64,000 nucleotides of DNA from Bacillus niameyensis (GTDB taxonomy: Bacteria; Bacillota; Bacilli; Bacillales; Bacillaceae_C). Below are positions 15,750 through 25,570 of the stretch, piece after piece. The stretch covers positions 1,074,034 through 1,138,033 of the forward strand of contig NZ_LN831197.1 in assembly GCF_001375535.1 (NCBI RefSeq), in the 5' to 3' direction. A program made the position numbers and the translations under genes. Below the pieces are notes generated by a model. It saw only the letters and a program-made list of their open reading frames with translations. It ran no database searches and was not told the DNA's origin. The stretch's first letter is position 1, and each line of letters begins with the position of its first letter.

Positions 15750-18700
15750 TAATAGGCCACCCTCCTTCCAAACATTCCAGTACGCCTAGCTTGTTCTTCG
15801 TCTAATACTTCGCCGACTTGTCTATCTTTTAGGTAAATATCTGTCTTTTTCTCCAAAAGTTGCAATAACAATTCATTTGTCCTTTGCAAGTACTCATTTT
15901 GTTGAAGGATAGCAAGCAACAACTCATCGTTATTCCCACCTTTAGTTGGCGTAGTTGGCGCGCCTTTTGGACCTTCTTCGCCGCCGCCCTTTCCGGATAA
16001 TGCTAATAGCTTCATTGCATCTGTAGCAGTAGAAACATTTAATTCATTTGCTTCAGGAATTGCAGCCATGGCCATTTTTCCTGCTGCTTTGGCTACGTTT
16101 TTAACTGTGCCTAATATTCCAAGCTCAAGTCCTTCCCCAGTATGAATACCGAGTTTTTCAAGAACTCTTGAAGGTGAATGGATATCAAGTATACTCTTGA
16201 TTTTTCCTGTTATGGCGCTTGTTACACTTTTTACTGCATTTGTTACAGCTGTTATCTTAGATGTAATTCCATTGATAAGACCTTGGATTATATCTTTACC
16301 GATTTGTTTAAGGTCGATATTTTTGAGGAATGTTTTGATTTTATTCCAAACCTCAACGATCTGGTTATGTGTTTCATTCATCTTGTTTCGACCGGAATTT
16401 TTCAGATCTTCGAATTTGTTCTTTACATTTGCCAAAACTTCATCAATTGTCGTCTTAACGCTAGTCTTTATGTCCTTCCACGTTTTACTAACAATGTTTT
16501 TAAATTCCTGAAATTTAGTGGACGCGAAAGTTTTAATAAATTCTATTGAGTTTTTAAATATATTTACGACTTCGCCCCAGACGAACTTTATATGATTCCA
16601 GATCATATTCATTTGGTTATTGATAAAAAATCCTATTTCCGAAAAATCCCCGTGAATTATGGATTTAATAATACCAATTGCGTTTTCGATCGTTTCACGA
16701 ATGGTATCCCATATTACTTCGAGGAGAAGCCAAATAGAGTTCATTATCTGAGATATATTTTCTTTGATTGTCTGGAATCCATTATTGTTCTCGCCAAGAA
16801 TAAACCCAATTGCTTTTACCCATAAATCTTCAATTTTCATCCAACCGTTATAAAAGAAGTCGAACAAAAAGTTCATAATCGAACTAATAGATTGCTGAAT
16901 AAATAGCAACGAATTGTCAATCAGATTCGCTATCTCTTGCCATACATTTGCCGTTGTATCCTTTATAGCTTTCCAATAGCCTGAAACGAATTCGAAAAAT
17001 CCTGTTATTAACAGTCGAGCGTTTTCAATAACCAATTCAATATATGAAATTATAATATCTTTAAAAGCAGACCAATAATCAGCAGCTGCGCCTGAGATAT
17101 TCTCCCAAATTGCTGTAAGATTGGACCTGAACTCTTCCATATCCCCGGTTACTAAGTTTATTAAAAGTAATATGGGTCCAAGGATTATGTTTTTAATGAT
17201 TTCCCAATAGGATCCTGCAATTGTCTTTATATTTTCCCAAGTTCTTCTCAAAAAAGAGGCTATGTTTCCCCATAATGTATTTGTCGCCTCTTCTGCAGGC
17301 CCCCACATACTGATGAAAAAATCAATCATGGGCGAGATTAAGGTTGTAATATAATCTATACCAGCGTTGAATTTATCGGTCACTTTCCGCCAGATTTCTC
17401 CAAAAAATCCAGTTACAGACGACCATATAACTTTTATTCCTTTAACTACTTTCGCGAAAAAGGTAATAATGGACGACCATTTTTCTTTGATCCAATCGAT
17501 TGCATTAGTAAATTTAACGGTGACTAACTCCCACATATCTGTAATGTGGGATACAAAACCTTTAACAAAATTAATAGTTAAGCCCATTATTTGCCCCAGT
17601 AATGAGGATTTAATAATTCCCCATATGATGCTTGTAGCACCTTGGAACATCTGTTTAAGGCCTTCCCACATTTTAGAGAAGTCGCCAGTGAATAATCCTG
17701 AAAAAGCTTTAATAGCGCCTAATATAAAATCTAAAGCACCAGAAATTATACTCTTAATACCTGACCATGTAGACTTAATGATGTGCTCCACAAAAGGCAT
17801 AACGAATACAATTACAGTTTTTATTTTCTCAAAAACTGTTCCGATGACCTCGGCATACCATTGAAAAGCAGTCGACAAACCTTTACCGATATTTTTAAAA
17901 GCCTTCGAAAGTTGACCGCCTTCAGAACCTGCAAAATCAGATATCTTTGCCTTAATCTCATTAAAAAAGCCTACTACCGCATCGATGCCTGGTTGAATAT
18001 AATCTCGTAGTTGCCCAAATACTTCCTTTAATTTAATGCCTAACTCTTGGACAAAACCTCTGAATTTTTCTGACCTTTTATAAGCAATGATGAATCCAGT
18101 TGTTAGTAAGGTTAGAGCAGTAATGACTAGCCCAATTGGATTTGTTAATCCTGCAGCAATTCTTGCTAACAATCCGAGATTCTTTGCCCCTTTTCCGGCG
18201 ATTGATCCAAACTTTACTAAGACCTTAGATTTTCCGATAAACTTAAAAAAGCCACCAAGTGACTTTGATAATTTGGCAACAATCCCTCCGAAAGTACCCA
18301 ATCCTACTAGAACAGGACCAATGACAGCCGAAAAACCGATGAATTTACCAATTAGATTTTTCGTGTCTGCGTCCATGTCTTTAATCCACTTTACTGTAAT
18401 CATGGCAAAAGACACAATCTTCTCTAAAGCTGATCCTAGACCTTGAAAAATCGGTTTAAATAAATCATCCGAGTTTTTAAATAGGTCCCTTAACTCGTCA
18501 AGCATGGTTTTTACACCATCGAAGATCCCATGATCAAGTACCATCCTAGCACCGACTTGAGAAATTGATGCTTTAAAGTTTTTCCATTTACCCATCAAGG
18601 TTTCCCCTGATTTTTCGATCATTCCTCCTGCAGCGATCGTATCACCGTGCATACCGGATGTACCTTTTAGGATTCCTTCCGAAACCTCATTTAGAACTTC

Positions 18701-19663
18701 GTTGATGTCGACTCCATCTTTTTGGATTTTCTTTCTGACTTCTTCCTTTTTCAGTCCCCATTTGTTGCCGAGTACTGAAAGGATATCAATTCCAGCAGTA
18801 GCAAACTGATTAATCATCGTTCCGTCAATTTTCCCGCTTAATAAAGCTCCTTGGAATACGTTTGACAATTGAGTAACGAGTTGGTCATCGTTTTTCATTG
18901 CTGATAATTCCATAGCTACATTTGCATAAAGTAAAGCTTCGGTTTCCTTAGCATTCGATGACATCATTAAAGCAACTGGATTAGCGATTTCTGCAAGCCC
19001 GAATGAAGTACCTGTGACTAGATCAGTTACTCTCTCCATTACACCTTTTGCTTTCTCTTCACTTTTTAAGATGTTATTAAGCATGAAATCAACTTGTTCT
19101 AGGTCTGCTGCTCTTTTAAATCCCATGGTAGTAACAGTGCCGATCAACCCTGCAATAGGGGTAGTGATATATGTTGTAAGTGTTTTTCCAGTACTTTTTG
19201 CTTTGCTACTAACAACATCTAACTCGTTGCCAAAATTGATCAGAGCATCACCAGATTTTGTCCAGTTAGAATTCGCTATTTCTTGCTCTTTTCTAAAGTC
19301 TTGGAATGCTTGCTTGGTGCTCTCAACGCGTCTTTCTAAATCTCGTAGCGTTGCTGCCTCATAATTATAATTTGCGGCCGCTTTATCAGCTTCCTTCGAT
19401 CCTTCACCATGTGCCTCGACCATTTTTTCATATGCTTTCTTTGCACTTTCAGTAGCGATTTTTTGTGCTTCTAACCTTCTGTTTAATCCATATAATTGGG
19501 TTTCATATTTTTTAACTGAACGCTCTGAACGGTCGAAAGCAGACAAATTCAACTTCATTTCACTGTTGACTCTTTTTAATTTAGACTTAAGATCTGTTAG
19601 GCCACTATTGACCTTCATCGTTTCGAGATCAAGTTCAATGGATAAACCTTTTAACTTTTCCAC
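15749..19663 (-). CDS. Tail tape measure protein
   Basis: 1304 residues, largest gene of the prophage. N-terminal coiled coil (about 1-140), a TP901-type tape measure core with hydrophobic TLTTYITTPIAGLIGTVTT near residue 170, a Gly-rich hydrophobic stretch near 440-520, and many Trp-containing helical repeats (W..I...). The C-terminal IHSPSRVLEKLGIHTGEGLELG motif is typical of the family. It sets tail length and passes into the cell during DNA ejection. Several long frames on the opposite strand are shadows of it. Confidence 0.95.
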   Translation of the reverse strand: MEKLKGLSIELDLETMKVNSGLTDLKSKLKRVNSEMKLNLSAFDRSERSVKKYETQLYGLNRRLEAQKIATESAKKAYEKMVEAHGEGSKEADKAAANYNYEAATLRDLERRVESTKQAFQDFRKEQEIANSNWTKSGDALINFGNELDVVSSKAKSTGKTLTTYITTPIAGLIGTVTTMGFKRAADLEQVDFMLNNILKSEEKAKGVMERVTDLVTGTSFGLAEIANPVALMMSSNAKETEALLYANVAMELSAMKNDDQLVTQLSNVFQGALLSGKIDGTMINQFATAGIDILSVLGNKWGLKKEEVRKKIQKDGVDINEVLNEVSEGILKGTSGMHGDTIAAGGMIEKSGETLMGKWKNFKASISQVGARMVLDHGIFDGVKTMLDELRDLFKNSDDLFKPIFQGLGSALEKIVSFAMITVKWIKDMDADTKNLIGKFIGFSAVIGPVLVGLGTFGGIVAKLSKSLGGFFKFIGKSKVLVKFGSIAGKGAKNLGLLARIAAGLTNPIGLVITALTLLTTGFIIAYKRSEKFRGFVQELGIKLKEVFGQLRDYIQPGIDAVVGFFNEIKAKISDFAGSEGGQLSKAFKNIGKGLSTAFQWYAEVIGTVFEKIKTVIVFVMPFVEHIIKSTWSGIKSIISGALDFILGAIKAFSGLFTGDFSKMWEGLKQMFQGATSIIWGIIKSSLLGQIMGLTINFVKGFVSHITDMWELVTVKFTNAIDWIKEKWSSIITFFAKVVKGIKVIWSSVTGFFGEIWRKVTDKFNAGIDYITTLISPMIDFFISMWGPAEEATNTLWGNIASFLRRTWENIKTIAGSYWEIIKNIILGPILLLINLVTGDMEEFRSNLTAIWENISGAAADYWSAFKDIIISYIELVIENARLLITGFFEFVSGYWKAIKDTTANVWQEIANLIDNSLLFIQQSISSIMNFLFDFFYNGWMKIEDLWVKAIGFILGENNNGFQTIKENISQIMNSIWLLLEVIWDTIRETIENAIGIIKSIIHGDFSEIGFFINNQMNMIWNHIKFVWGEVVNIFKNSIEFIKTFASTKFQEFKNIVSKTWKDIKTSVKTTIDEVLANVKNKFEDLKNSGRNKMNETHNQIVEVWNKIKTFLKNIDLKQIGKDIIQGLINGITSKITAVTNAVKSVTSAITGKIKSILDIHSPSRVLEKLGIHTGEGLELGILGTVKNVAKAAGKMAMAAIPEANELNVSTATDAMKLLALSGKGGGEEGPKGAPTTPTKGGNNDELLLAILQQNEYLQRTNELLLQLLEKKTDIYLKDRQVGEVLDEEQARRTGMFGRRVAY

Positions 19664-19696
19664 GTTTTACCTCCTTTCTTTCGTAATAAAAAATCC

Positions 19697-20229
19697 TTAA
19701 CCGCCAAATGCAGCGATTAAGGATTTTTCTTGTTTAGGCTTATTCTTTTCTCTTAAAAGTTCAACGATGAAATGGAAAGGCATATTCAGCACTTCATTTA
19801 TATCTTTTCCCTGTTTCATTAAATCAAGGATGAGTTTGTCCATGTATTGTTTTTGTTTTGCGAAAGAAAAGTCCTCATCCGTTAACCTTTCTTCGCCAAG
19901 AATTTTTTTGTTTCATCATTTTGCTGACCTTGTGCAATAAACATGACTTGATCCTGGAGTGTGCCAATTGCATCAGGTGCGTGCAATTTATTCATTAAAT
20001 CTTCTTTAGTAAATTGACCACCATAGACCCTATCAGCAACAAATGTCATCATTTTGTCCATGAGGTCTCTCTCGGATGTTTTTTCGTTCTCTGATTCATT
20101 CATCAAATCCATAGCTTCATATACAACAGCAAACGGAATGAATACAGGAGTCAAATATTTCTTAGTGACGATCTCACCTTCTTTAACCTCTTCTACCAAT
20201 TCAATCATGTTTCTCTTTAAATTTGCCAT
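19697..20229 (-). CDS. Tail assembly chaperone, -1 frameshift product (gpGT-like)
   Basis: The gpG-like frame can slip back one base at A-AAA-AAA (followed by TTC; codons ACA AAA AAA near the 3' end) into a frame that reads ILGEERLTDEDFSF...LNMPFHFIVELLRE and ends SLIAAFGG at 19697. This is the gpG/gpGT layout conserved before tape-measure genes: the T extension has no ribosome binding site of its own and has the usual AFGG end. The fusion has about 176 residues. Translation by slippage is inferred. Confidence 0.8.
19882..20229 (-). CDS. Tail assembly chaperone gpG-like
   Basis: 115 residues, acidic, starting MANLKRNMIELVEEVKEGEI, with KKYLTPVFIPFAVVYEAMDLM. It lies between the major tail protein genes and the tape measure, the place of the TP901/phi13-type tail chaperone. 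Ends NDETKKFLAKKG in the unshifted frame; the poly-A slip site lies in its last codons. Confidence 0.82.
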   Translation of the reverse strand: MANLKRNMIELVEEVKEGEIVTKKYLTPVFIPFAVVYEAMDLMNESENEKTSERDLMDKMMTFVADRVYGGQFTKEDLMNKLHAPDAIGTLQDQVMFIAQGQQNDETKKFLAKKG

Positions 20230-20259
20230 GTAGTTACCTCCATAAAAAAGAGCAAGAAG

Positions 20260-20454
20260 TTAATCTTGCTCTTTAATTAGTACTTTTCCAATTTTGTTTT
20301 TTGTAGATGACAATTCTTTAATCCTAGCAACTGATATCTTTTTATTTGCAGGTTTTGGAAAGGGATCCCCTGCAAAATAAATTTTACCTTTATCTTGCAG
20401 GTCTTTAAAATCCGATACAACAATGTATTTTTGCTTTTGGTCTATCTTAGACAT
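20260..20454 (-). CDS. Small phage structural-region protein
   Basis: 64 residues, basic (KIDQKQKYIVVSDFKDLQDKG, VARIKELSSTKNKIGK). The stop of the major tail gene overlaps its start. Unrecognised; similar short genes lie between tail tube and chaperone genes in other siphophages. Confidence 0.6.
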   Translation of the reverse strand: MSKIDQKQKYIVVSDFKDLQDKGKIYFAGDPFPKPANKKISVARIKELSSTKNKIGKVLIKEQD

Positions 20455-21062
20455 TATGCCCCCTCCGGTTCAGATGGAGTGCCGGATGGATAAGGTTTAC
20501 CAAATACTTTCAGGAATAAAGCATCTCGGTTCGTAGTTTCTCCCTTTTTATCACGAGCAAAAATGACGGATTTTTCCTTTTCAAATCCGTCCACTTTCCG
20601 ATCCATAAACTGCGCTTCGATTTCCTCACTGGAAAACTCAACACTGTCTTCTTTTGTTTGACCTTCGATGTTAGGGCGAGTGAAAATTCCTTTCGGCAAT
20701 CCAACGTATTCTTTGGATCCATCTTCATATGTCTTTGCAAAAACTACGGCTACATATGGAGGATTATCTCCACTGCCCATAGCTGTCAATCCTTCAACAA
20801 CTTCTAACCCTAGTAATTTCTGTTTATCCTCGATAGGTATTGTGTGGAATTGAGAAGTTACAGAAACATCACCACTAGACACGGCCATCTCAGCGGTTTT
20901 GTTATCACCATACGCCCGAACAATTTCTTGCGCCATTTCAACATTGACATTTTGAAGAAATTTAACTCTTTCAATATAGTCAGCTACTAATTTATCTCCT
21001 ACTTCACCATAATAAAATTCATCCACACCCGTAGCTGCACGGTATATTTTTTCTTCTGCCAC
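20454..21062 (-). CDS. Major tail protein (phi13-family)
   Basis: 202 residues: GVDEFYYGEVGDKL near the start, NKTAEMAVSSGDVSVTSQFH, IPIEDKQKLLGLE, PPYVAVVFAKTYEDGSKEYVGL and a Pro-rich end (YPSGTPSEPEGA). The pattern fits the tail-tube protein family of TP901-1/phi13-type phages. The end SEPEGA is shared with the capsid protein, perhaps reflecting duplication of the tail codons. Confidence 0.88.
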   Translation of the reverse strand: MAEEKIYRAATGVDEFYYGEVGDKLVADYIERVKFLQNVNVEMAQEIVRAYGDNKTAEMAVSSGDVSVTSQFHTIPIEDKQKLLGLEVVEGLTAMGSGDNPPYVAVVFAKTYEDGSKEYVGLPKGIFTRPNIEGQTKEDSVEFSSEEIEAQFMDRKVDGFEKEKSVIFARDKKGETTNRDALFLKVFGKPYPSGTPSEPEGA

Positions 21063-21074
21063 TATTCATCACTC

Positions 21075-21458
21075 CTATAAATTATTAAAATCTTCCCTAT
21101 ATAAAGATCCTCTGTATCTGTTGGCATTTCTATAAATACCGCTGTCATACTCGTTGGGGCCTTTGATTTGATGGAATTTCAATTCCTTCCATAACACATC
21201 GCGAATCGAATTTGCTAGATTTAGAGTAGTTTTTCTGTCCAAAGTCCAGACATCTATCTGAACTAAAAATTCCAATTTAGTCCAAGTGTTATCCGCAAAG
21301 TCGATAGGGGTGCCATCATCCATGGGATCAATAATGATGAATGGATTGTCTACATCACCCGTTTCGGGATATTCATAAAATTTAATCCGACTATTAGCTA
21401 GGCTTTTTATATAATCATCTGCGATAAGAGTTTTATAAACAATGTCAAGCACGTCCAT
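21075..21458 (-). CDS. Tail terminator/completion protein (DUF806-like)
   Basis: 127 residues: VYKTLIADDYIKSL, PFIIIDPMDDGTP, EFLVQIDVWTLDRKTTLNL, a layout seen in gp17/DUF806 minor tail proteins that cap the tube. It overlaps the previous gene by 14 bases in the standard order adaptor, stopper, gp10-like, terminator, tail tube. Confidence 0.75.
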   Translation of the reverse strand: MDVLDIVYKTLIADDYIKSLANSRIKFYEYPETGDVDNPFIIIDPMDDGTPIDFADNTWTKLEFLVQIDVWTLDRKTTLNLANSIRDVLWKELKFHQIKGPNEYDSGIYRNANRYRGSLYREDFNNL

Positions 21459-21852
21459 AAATAATGTGCTCCTTAATTGCTTTCTTTACGGCATCTCGAT
21501 AGGCTTTTTCACTGCTCTTCATTGCTTTAGCGATTTTGCCCTTACCTGCTGGATTAGGGTTTTTTATGGTTCCCCACTCGTTTAAATGAATGATGCGATA
21601 ACGGCCCTTTGGACCTTTCCAGTGAATTCTAATCGTACGAACGCCATTTTCCACATAAATATCTGATATCGTAATTTCGTCAATTGAACCACCAGTATCT
21701 TTAAAAGACTGAAATTGAGAGATTAGTTCTTTTACAAACTCTTTGGCTGCATCCTCTAATGCTTGATCGCTTATTCTTCGCATTCCTTGTTCACCAAATC
21801 TCATTTCCAATTCCTTTAACATTTGATTTAATCCCCTGGTTTTGACACTCAT
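21445..21852 (-). CDS. HK97 gp10-like tail component
   Basis: 135 residues: MSVKTRGLNQMLKELEMRFG, ALEDAAKEFVKELISQF, VRTIRIHWKGPKGRYRIIHLNEWGT, AYRDAVKKAIKEHI. The RYRIIHLNEWGT segment is typical of HK97-gp10 proteins. Its start overlaps the preceding stop, so it is coupled. Confidence 0.82.
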   Translation of the reverse strand: MSVKTRGLNQMLKELEMRFGEQGMRRISDQALEDAAKEFVKELISQFQSFKDTGGSIDEITISDIYVENGVRTIRIHWKGPKGRYRIIHLNEWGTIKNPNPAGKGKIAKAMKSSEKAYRDAVKKAIKEHIIYGRA

Positions 21853-22217
21853 TTTTCCAACCCCGCGATGATCGTAATGAAATCCCTTCTAGTTAAATCA
21901 GGCTGTACAGATTTGACGTTATAATGCTTGCCCCTGTAATCAATATCATCAATTTCTATATAATGCTTGTTGGTAGGTCTGTACGTTGATAAGGGGTCCC
22001 TTATCGTGACCGTCAAATCTTCAATAGTACCGTTTGCTTTCGCTTGTTCTAGGTCCTTCATCCAAACCCGATCAATGTCAGCCATACATTCATACAGGAC
22101 CTTACGTTTCTTTTCACCAGGTTCTGGACCATCGTTTGGAACGTACTCATAAAAAATAACAGGGGTGCGAAAATCACCGCTGTTTTTTCTTGGCTTTTTA
22201 TATTCAAACTTAATCAA
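21849..22217 (-). CDS. Head closure / head-tail adaptor protein
   Basis: 122 residues starting IKFEYKKPRKNSGDF from TTG 22217, eight bases after GGAGG. It contains RTPVIFYEYVPND, YECMADIDRVWMKDL and RPTNKHYIEIDDIDYRGKHYNVKSV, as in SPP1 gp16-like closure proteins. The open frame extends to 22262, but that part lies inside the connector gene. Confidence 0.78.
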   Translation of the reverse strand: MIKFEYKKPRKNSGDFRTPVIFYEYVPNDGPEPGEKKRKVLYECMADIDRVWMKDLEQAKANGTIEDLTVTIRDPLSTYRPTNKHYIEIDDIDYRGKHYNVKSVQPDLTRRDFITIIAGLEK

Positions 22218-22488
22218 CGGTATCATCCTCCGCCAGCACAATCCCAAGGCTAATAATATCACTTAGGAAATTATCTTCGAAAAACTCAACGGCATCATTA
22301 TAAAGATAACGAGTTCGTTCAAAGACAAGTTCTTTAGCCCGTTCGTTTTCGTTAATATCAAAGTTTCCGCATTTTTCTTTTATATAAGCAACAGAAAAGG
22401 ACAACAACCTTTTTAGATTGTCATCCTCACTTGAATGAGATATATGCATACGGTCTTTGAATTCTTTTATTATTTCATCTGTGATCAA
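22210..22488 (-). CDS. Head-tail connector (gp6-like)
   Basis: 92 residues, helical: ITDEIIKEFKDRMHI, DNLKRLLSFSVAYIKEKCG, ELVFERTRYLYNDAVEFFEDNF. Size, fold pattern and position just after the capsid gene fit the HK97 gp6 DNA-packaging connector family. Confidence 0.82.
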   Translation of the reverse strand: MITDEIIKEFKDRMHISHSSEDDNLKRLLSFSVAYIKEKCGNFDINENERAKELVFERTRYLYNDAVEFFEDNFLSDIISLGIVLAEDDTVD

Positions 22489-22500
22489 TTAGATCACCTC

Positions 22501-23664
22501 TCATGCTCCTTCCGGTTCGGATGGATCCGGATCATTGGAAATATCTAGGTCTAAATCATATACTTGAGCAGCAAAATTATCTTTTGGTTTACCAGTTGCG
22601 AATTGTTTTGAAATAAACACGTCTGCATCTTCGAGTGCCAGTGTTTCTGTATACCTTTTCGTATCCATTTCTCCGCCGATTGCAGCAATGTATTCGCCTT
22701 TAACAAAAAACAGTACTTTCCCTTGCGGTACGAAAACTGATGTTGTTTGTATTGGATTGAATGGCAAGTTTGTCACATATACTCCATTCGCATTTAAAGT
22801 TGTGGCATTAGCGCGAATACCAAAACTGTTAAAAGGGTTCATAACCATTACTACTTTCCCGGCAACGTCACGAACTTTTTCTTCTTCGTTTTTTCCAACT
22901 GGACGGATTGACAATTTTTCCATAACGCCTTTTAATTCATTGATCGTAGTGCGCCCAGGTTTGAATGTTAAAATACCTGCACTCGTTTTATCCGTTACAG
23001 CCCCAGTGTCTTTATCAACATTTTTTAATAAGCCGATAGGTTCATTTTGAGTTAGTCCGCGACCAGCAACATATCCACGTTCTAAACCAACCTTCATTGC
23101 TTCAACTAAAATCGTCCGTACATAACGTTCAACCCATGCAGGTCCTAGTTTCAACATATCTTTTGCAATTGGAATGAATGCTGTTAATTTGAGCTGTTCA
23201 ATTTTCTCTTTGCGGAACGTAGCGTTCAGTTGCCCTTTGATTTCTCCGAATAATGGACCCCACACCGCCATGCCTTCTGGATCACCATAAATAAATTCAG
23301 TTACGGCTCCTAAATTTTGAATACCAATAGCATCTAGCAGAGGATGAGCTTCAACAATATCCTCAAATACTCTTTCTTGCGTGGTTTTCGGAAGAGTATC
23401 CGTATCCTTAAATCCTCCTTCTTCAATAACGGCATTGAAGAATTTTGTTTCCTCGCTAGTTAAAACGTTCTGCCCACGACCTTGAAGTACTGCATTATCG
23501 CTCATTGTGGAATGTACCTGAGTCATGATATCCGCTTTTACATCTGTCGCAAGCGATTCAAGCATATTGTTAAGTGCAGTTTTTTGTTCCTCTTCTGTTC
23601 CGTTTTGCATAGCATTTGCAAATGCTAATTTCTTTTCTTCAAAATTATTAAATCGAATAGTCAT
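22501..23664 (-). CDS. Major capsid protein (HK97 fold)
   Basis: 387 residues. A helical delta domain (about 1-75: FEEKKLAFANAMQNGTEEEQ) is followed by KFFNAVIEEGGFKDTDTLPKTTQERVFEDIVEAHPLLDAIG, the usual N-arm junction, then capsid-core features (TAFIPIAKDMLKLGPAWVERYV, VMVMNPFNSFG, RYTETLALEDADVFISKQFA). It lies after the ClpP-like protease, which should remove the delta domain. Confidence 0.93.
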   Translation of the reverse strand: MTIRFNNFEEKKLAFANAMQNGTEEEQKTALNNMLESLATDVKADIMTQVHSTMSDNAVLQGRGQNVLTSEETKFFNAVIEEGGFKDTDTLPKTTQERVFEDIVEAHPLLDAIGIQNLGAVTEFIYGDPEGMAVWGPLFGEIKGQLNATFRKEKIEQLKLTAFIPIAKDMLKLGPAWVERYVRTILVEAMKVGLERGYVAGRGLTQNEPIGLLKNVDKDTGAVTDKTSAGILTFKPGRTTINELKGVMEKLSIRPVGKNEEEKVRDVAGKVVMVMNPFNSFGIRANATTLNANGVYVTNLPFNPIQTTSVFVPQGKVLFFVKGEYIAAIGGEMDTKRYTETLALEDADVFISKQFATGKPKDNFAAQVYDLDLDISNDPDPSEPEGA

Positions 23665-23682
23665 TATTTCATTCCTCCTAAA

Positions 23683-24405
23683 TTATAAAAAGAGTCTGCT
23701 CAAGTTCTGTTTTGGTTTAACAGGTTCTTGTTCAGGCTCTTTTGGGTTTGGTTTATTTTGTTGGGCATTGGCTGCATATTTAGCAACTAATTTATCTTTA
23801 TTATTTTCAAATTCTTCATCGTCTCCATCTGGCTCTACAATTTCAATTTCATCCGCGATGATATCTGCAAATCCAAGGGCAACAGCTTCATCAGCATTGA
23901 GCCATGTTTCTTCTTTTAGCAATGTAGAGAGTTCATCATCACTGCCTACAAATCGTTTTCGATAGGATGCCGTTACAGCCTTATCTACTTTCCGCAAATC
24001 CTTAGCTGTCTTTTCAAATACTTCTGCATTCCCGTATTCAAACGTACTTGCTTGGTGAATCATCATCATAGTATTACTTGGCATTATAATTTCATCGCCA
24101 GCCATCGCTATTATTGATGCTGCACTTGCTGCCCAACCATCAATATGAATAATAACTTTTGCTTTATGGTTTTTGAGGATGTTACCAATCGCAATACCAT
24201 CAAATGCCGATCCGCCACCACTGTTAATATGCACATGGATTTCTTTCACATCGGCATGTTCAATCTGCGACAGTATATTTTCAGCGCTATTCCTCCATCC
24301 GCCAATAAATCCATAAATAGATAATTTCAAGCCTTTCTCAGCTTGATTAGTGATTTCAAACTTTTGTCTGATATTTAGGATTTTATTCAAATCGAATTTA
24401 TTCAC
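23683..24405 (-). CDS. ClpP-like head maturation protease
   Basis: 240 residues with the ClpP fold: HINSGGGSAFDGIAIGNIL (oxyanion region), IDGWAASAASIIAMAGDEI with the catalytic Ser, and MMIHQAS with the His. The acidic and Pro/Lys-rich C-terminus is likely a scaffold-like tail. GTG 24405 overlaps the portal stop. It processes the capsid precursor. Confidence 0.93.
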   Translation of the reverse strand: MNKFDLNKILNIRQKFEITNQAEKGLKLSIYGFIGGWRNSAENILSQIEHADVKEIHVHINSGGGSAFDGIAIGNILKNHKAKVIIHIDGWAASAASIIAMAGDEIIMPSNTMMMIHQASTFEYGNAEVFEKTAKDLRKVDKAVTASYRKRFVGSDDELSTLLKEETWLNADEAVALGFADIIADEIEIVEPDGDDEEFENNKDKLVAKYAANAQQNKPNPKEPEQEPVKPKQNLSRLFL

Positions 24406-25551
24406 TCATTCCTCACCTCCTTCAAGAGCTTCCTTGGCTTTCTGATAGTTTTTAGTTAAAATGAACTCATCCATAATCGGATCATCTGAAGGATCGAGAC
24501 CAAGAGCGTCTCTCAACTCATTACCATCCACCACACTAGAAGATCTTAATTTATCCACCGCAACCGCTAAATCAAACATATCCCTATAAGCAACACGTCT
24601 TACAATAATTTTTTTATCATTCGTAAAGTCGCTTTGGGAAATAAACTGCATGTTCATTTCAACTTCCAAAATCTTTAGTATAGGATCAATGCAAAACTTC
24701 ATATAATTTCTAGTGATTTTTTCAATATCAGCCATATCTCCCCGTAATAAAGGAAGAGGCATTCCGACAGCATTGGCGACCTGGTCCATAAATCCATTGG
24801 TGATTTTATTAATTTCATCAACACTCGTACCAGAAGTGTTTTGCTTTGATGAATGCTCTGTGTACGTAAGTCCCTTTTGTTGAGGGATAATAGCTATGGC
24901 CTTTTCTTTAATCGCCTTATAAGTACGATCGATGAATCTCTGTAATTTAGAAGTTGCTTCTTGACCTTTGCCAAAAGCTGAATCAACATCTACGGTGGAT
25001 CTAATTTGATGTTTTCGCAACTGGAATTCTATCAATCTGCCTAGTAATTCCCCGTAATCATAAAAAAGACTATCAATCAGTTTTGATAGTTTGTCATTTC
25101 CATATTCAAAAAACAGAACTTCCTCACGTTTATAAGTTCTTTTAAACTCATACCCTTTGACGATAACATTTCTAAAAGAATCTTGATAAATGGCAAATTC
25201 AGCCCTCGTATAATTGTCTGCTACTAGAAGATCGTCCGTATCCGTTTTGATGATCAAACATTCACCATTATAAATAAGTTTATTTATCACTTGATTCCAG
25301 AACGTAGCTGCGGACTGATTTACATTAGGTTTTACATTAAATCGGTAATACATTTCATTTTTTAAGTACTTTTTATTTTGCTTAATACGGAATTCTGATT
25401 GAATAATGGTCCTAGAAATCATTCCTATAACTGATTCGATTGCCAATCGCTTGAGCGCTGTTTTTCTAGCTTTATCCTCATAGAGTTCAATATCATCCAT
25501 GATTTCAATTTCTTCTTTACTGCCAAACCACAGGAACCCCAGTATAATCAC
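24406..25551 (-). CDS. Portal protein (HK97 family)
   Basis: 381 residues: KKYLKNEMYYRFNVKPN, NGECLIIKTD, the stem region around TYKAIKEKAIAIIPQQKGLTY, and NAVGMPLPLLRGD with LEVEMN afterwards, all typical of phage portals. It forms the dodecamer through which DNA is packed. The exact start is uncertain: GTG 25551 is close to AAAGGCG. It is followed by the protease and capsid genes. Confidence 0.9.
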   Translation of the reverse strand: MIILGFLWFGSKEEIEIMDDIELYEDKARKTALKRLAIESVIGMISRTIIQSEFRIKQNKKYLKNEMYYRFNVKPNVNQSAATFWNQVINKLIYNGECLIIKTDTDDLLVADNYTRAEFAIYQDSFRNVIVKGYEFKRTYKREEVLFFEYGNDKLSKLIDSLFYDYGELLGRLIEFQLRKHQIRSTVDVDSAFGKGQEATSKLQRFIDRTYKAIKEKAIAIIPQQKGLTYTEHSSKQNTSGTSVDEINKITNGFMDQVANAVGMPLPLLRGDMADIEKITRNYMKFCIDPILKILEVEMNMQFISQSDFTNDKKIIVRRVAYRDMFDLAVAVDKLRSSSVVDGNELRDALGLDPSDDPIMDEFILTKNYQKAKEALEGGEE

Positions 25552-25570
25552 CGCCTTTCAATTAATTTTT

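Noticed and set aside
15749..19663. Several plus-strand ORFs of 75-165 codons opposite the tape measure gene
   Set aside because: Antisense shadows of a long gene, without ribosome binding sites or motifs.
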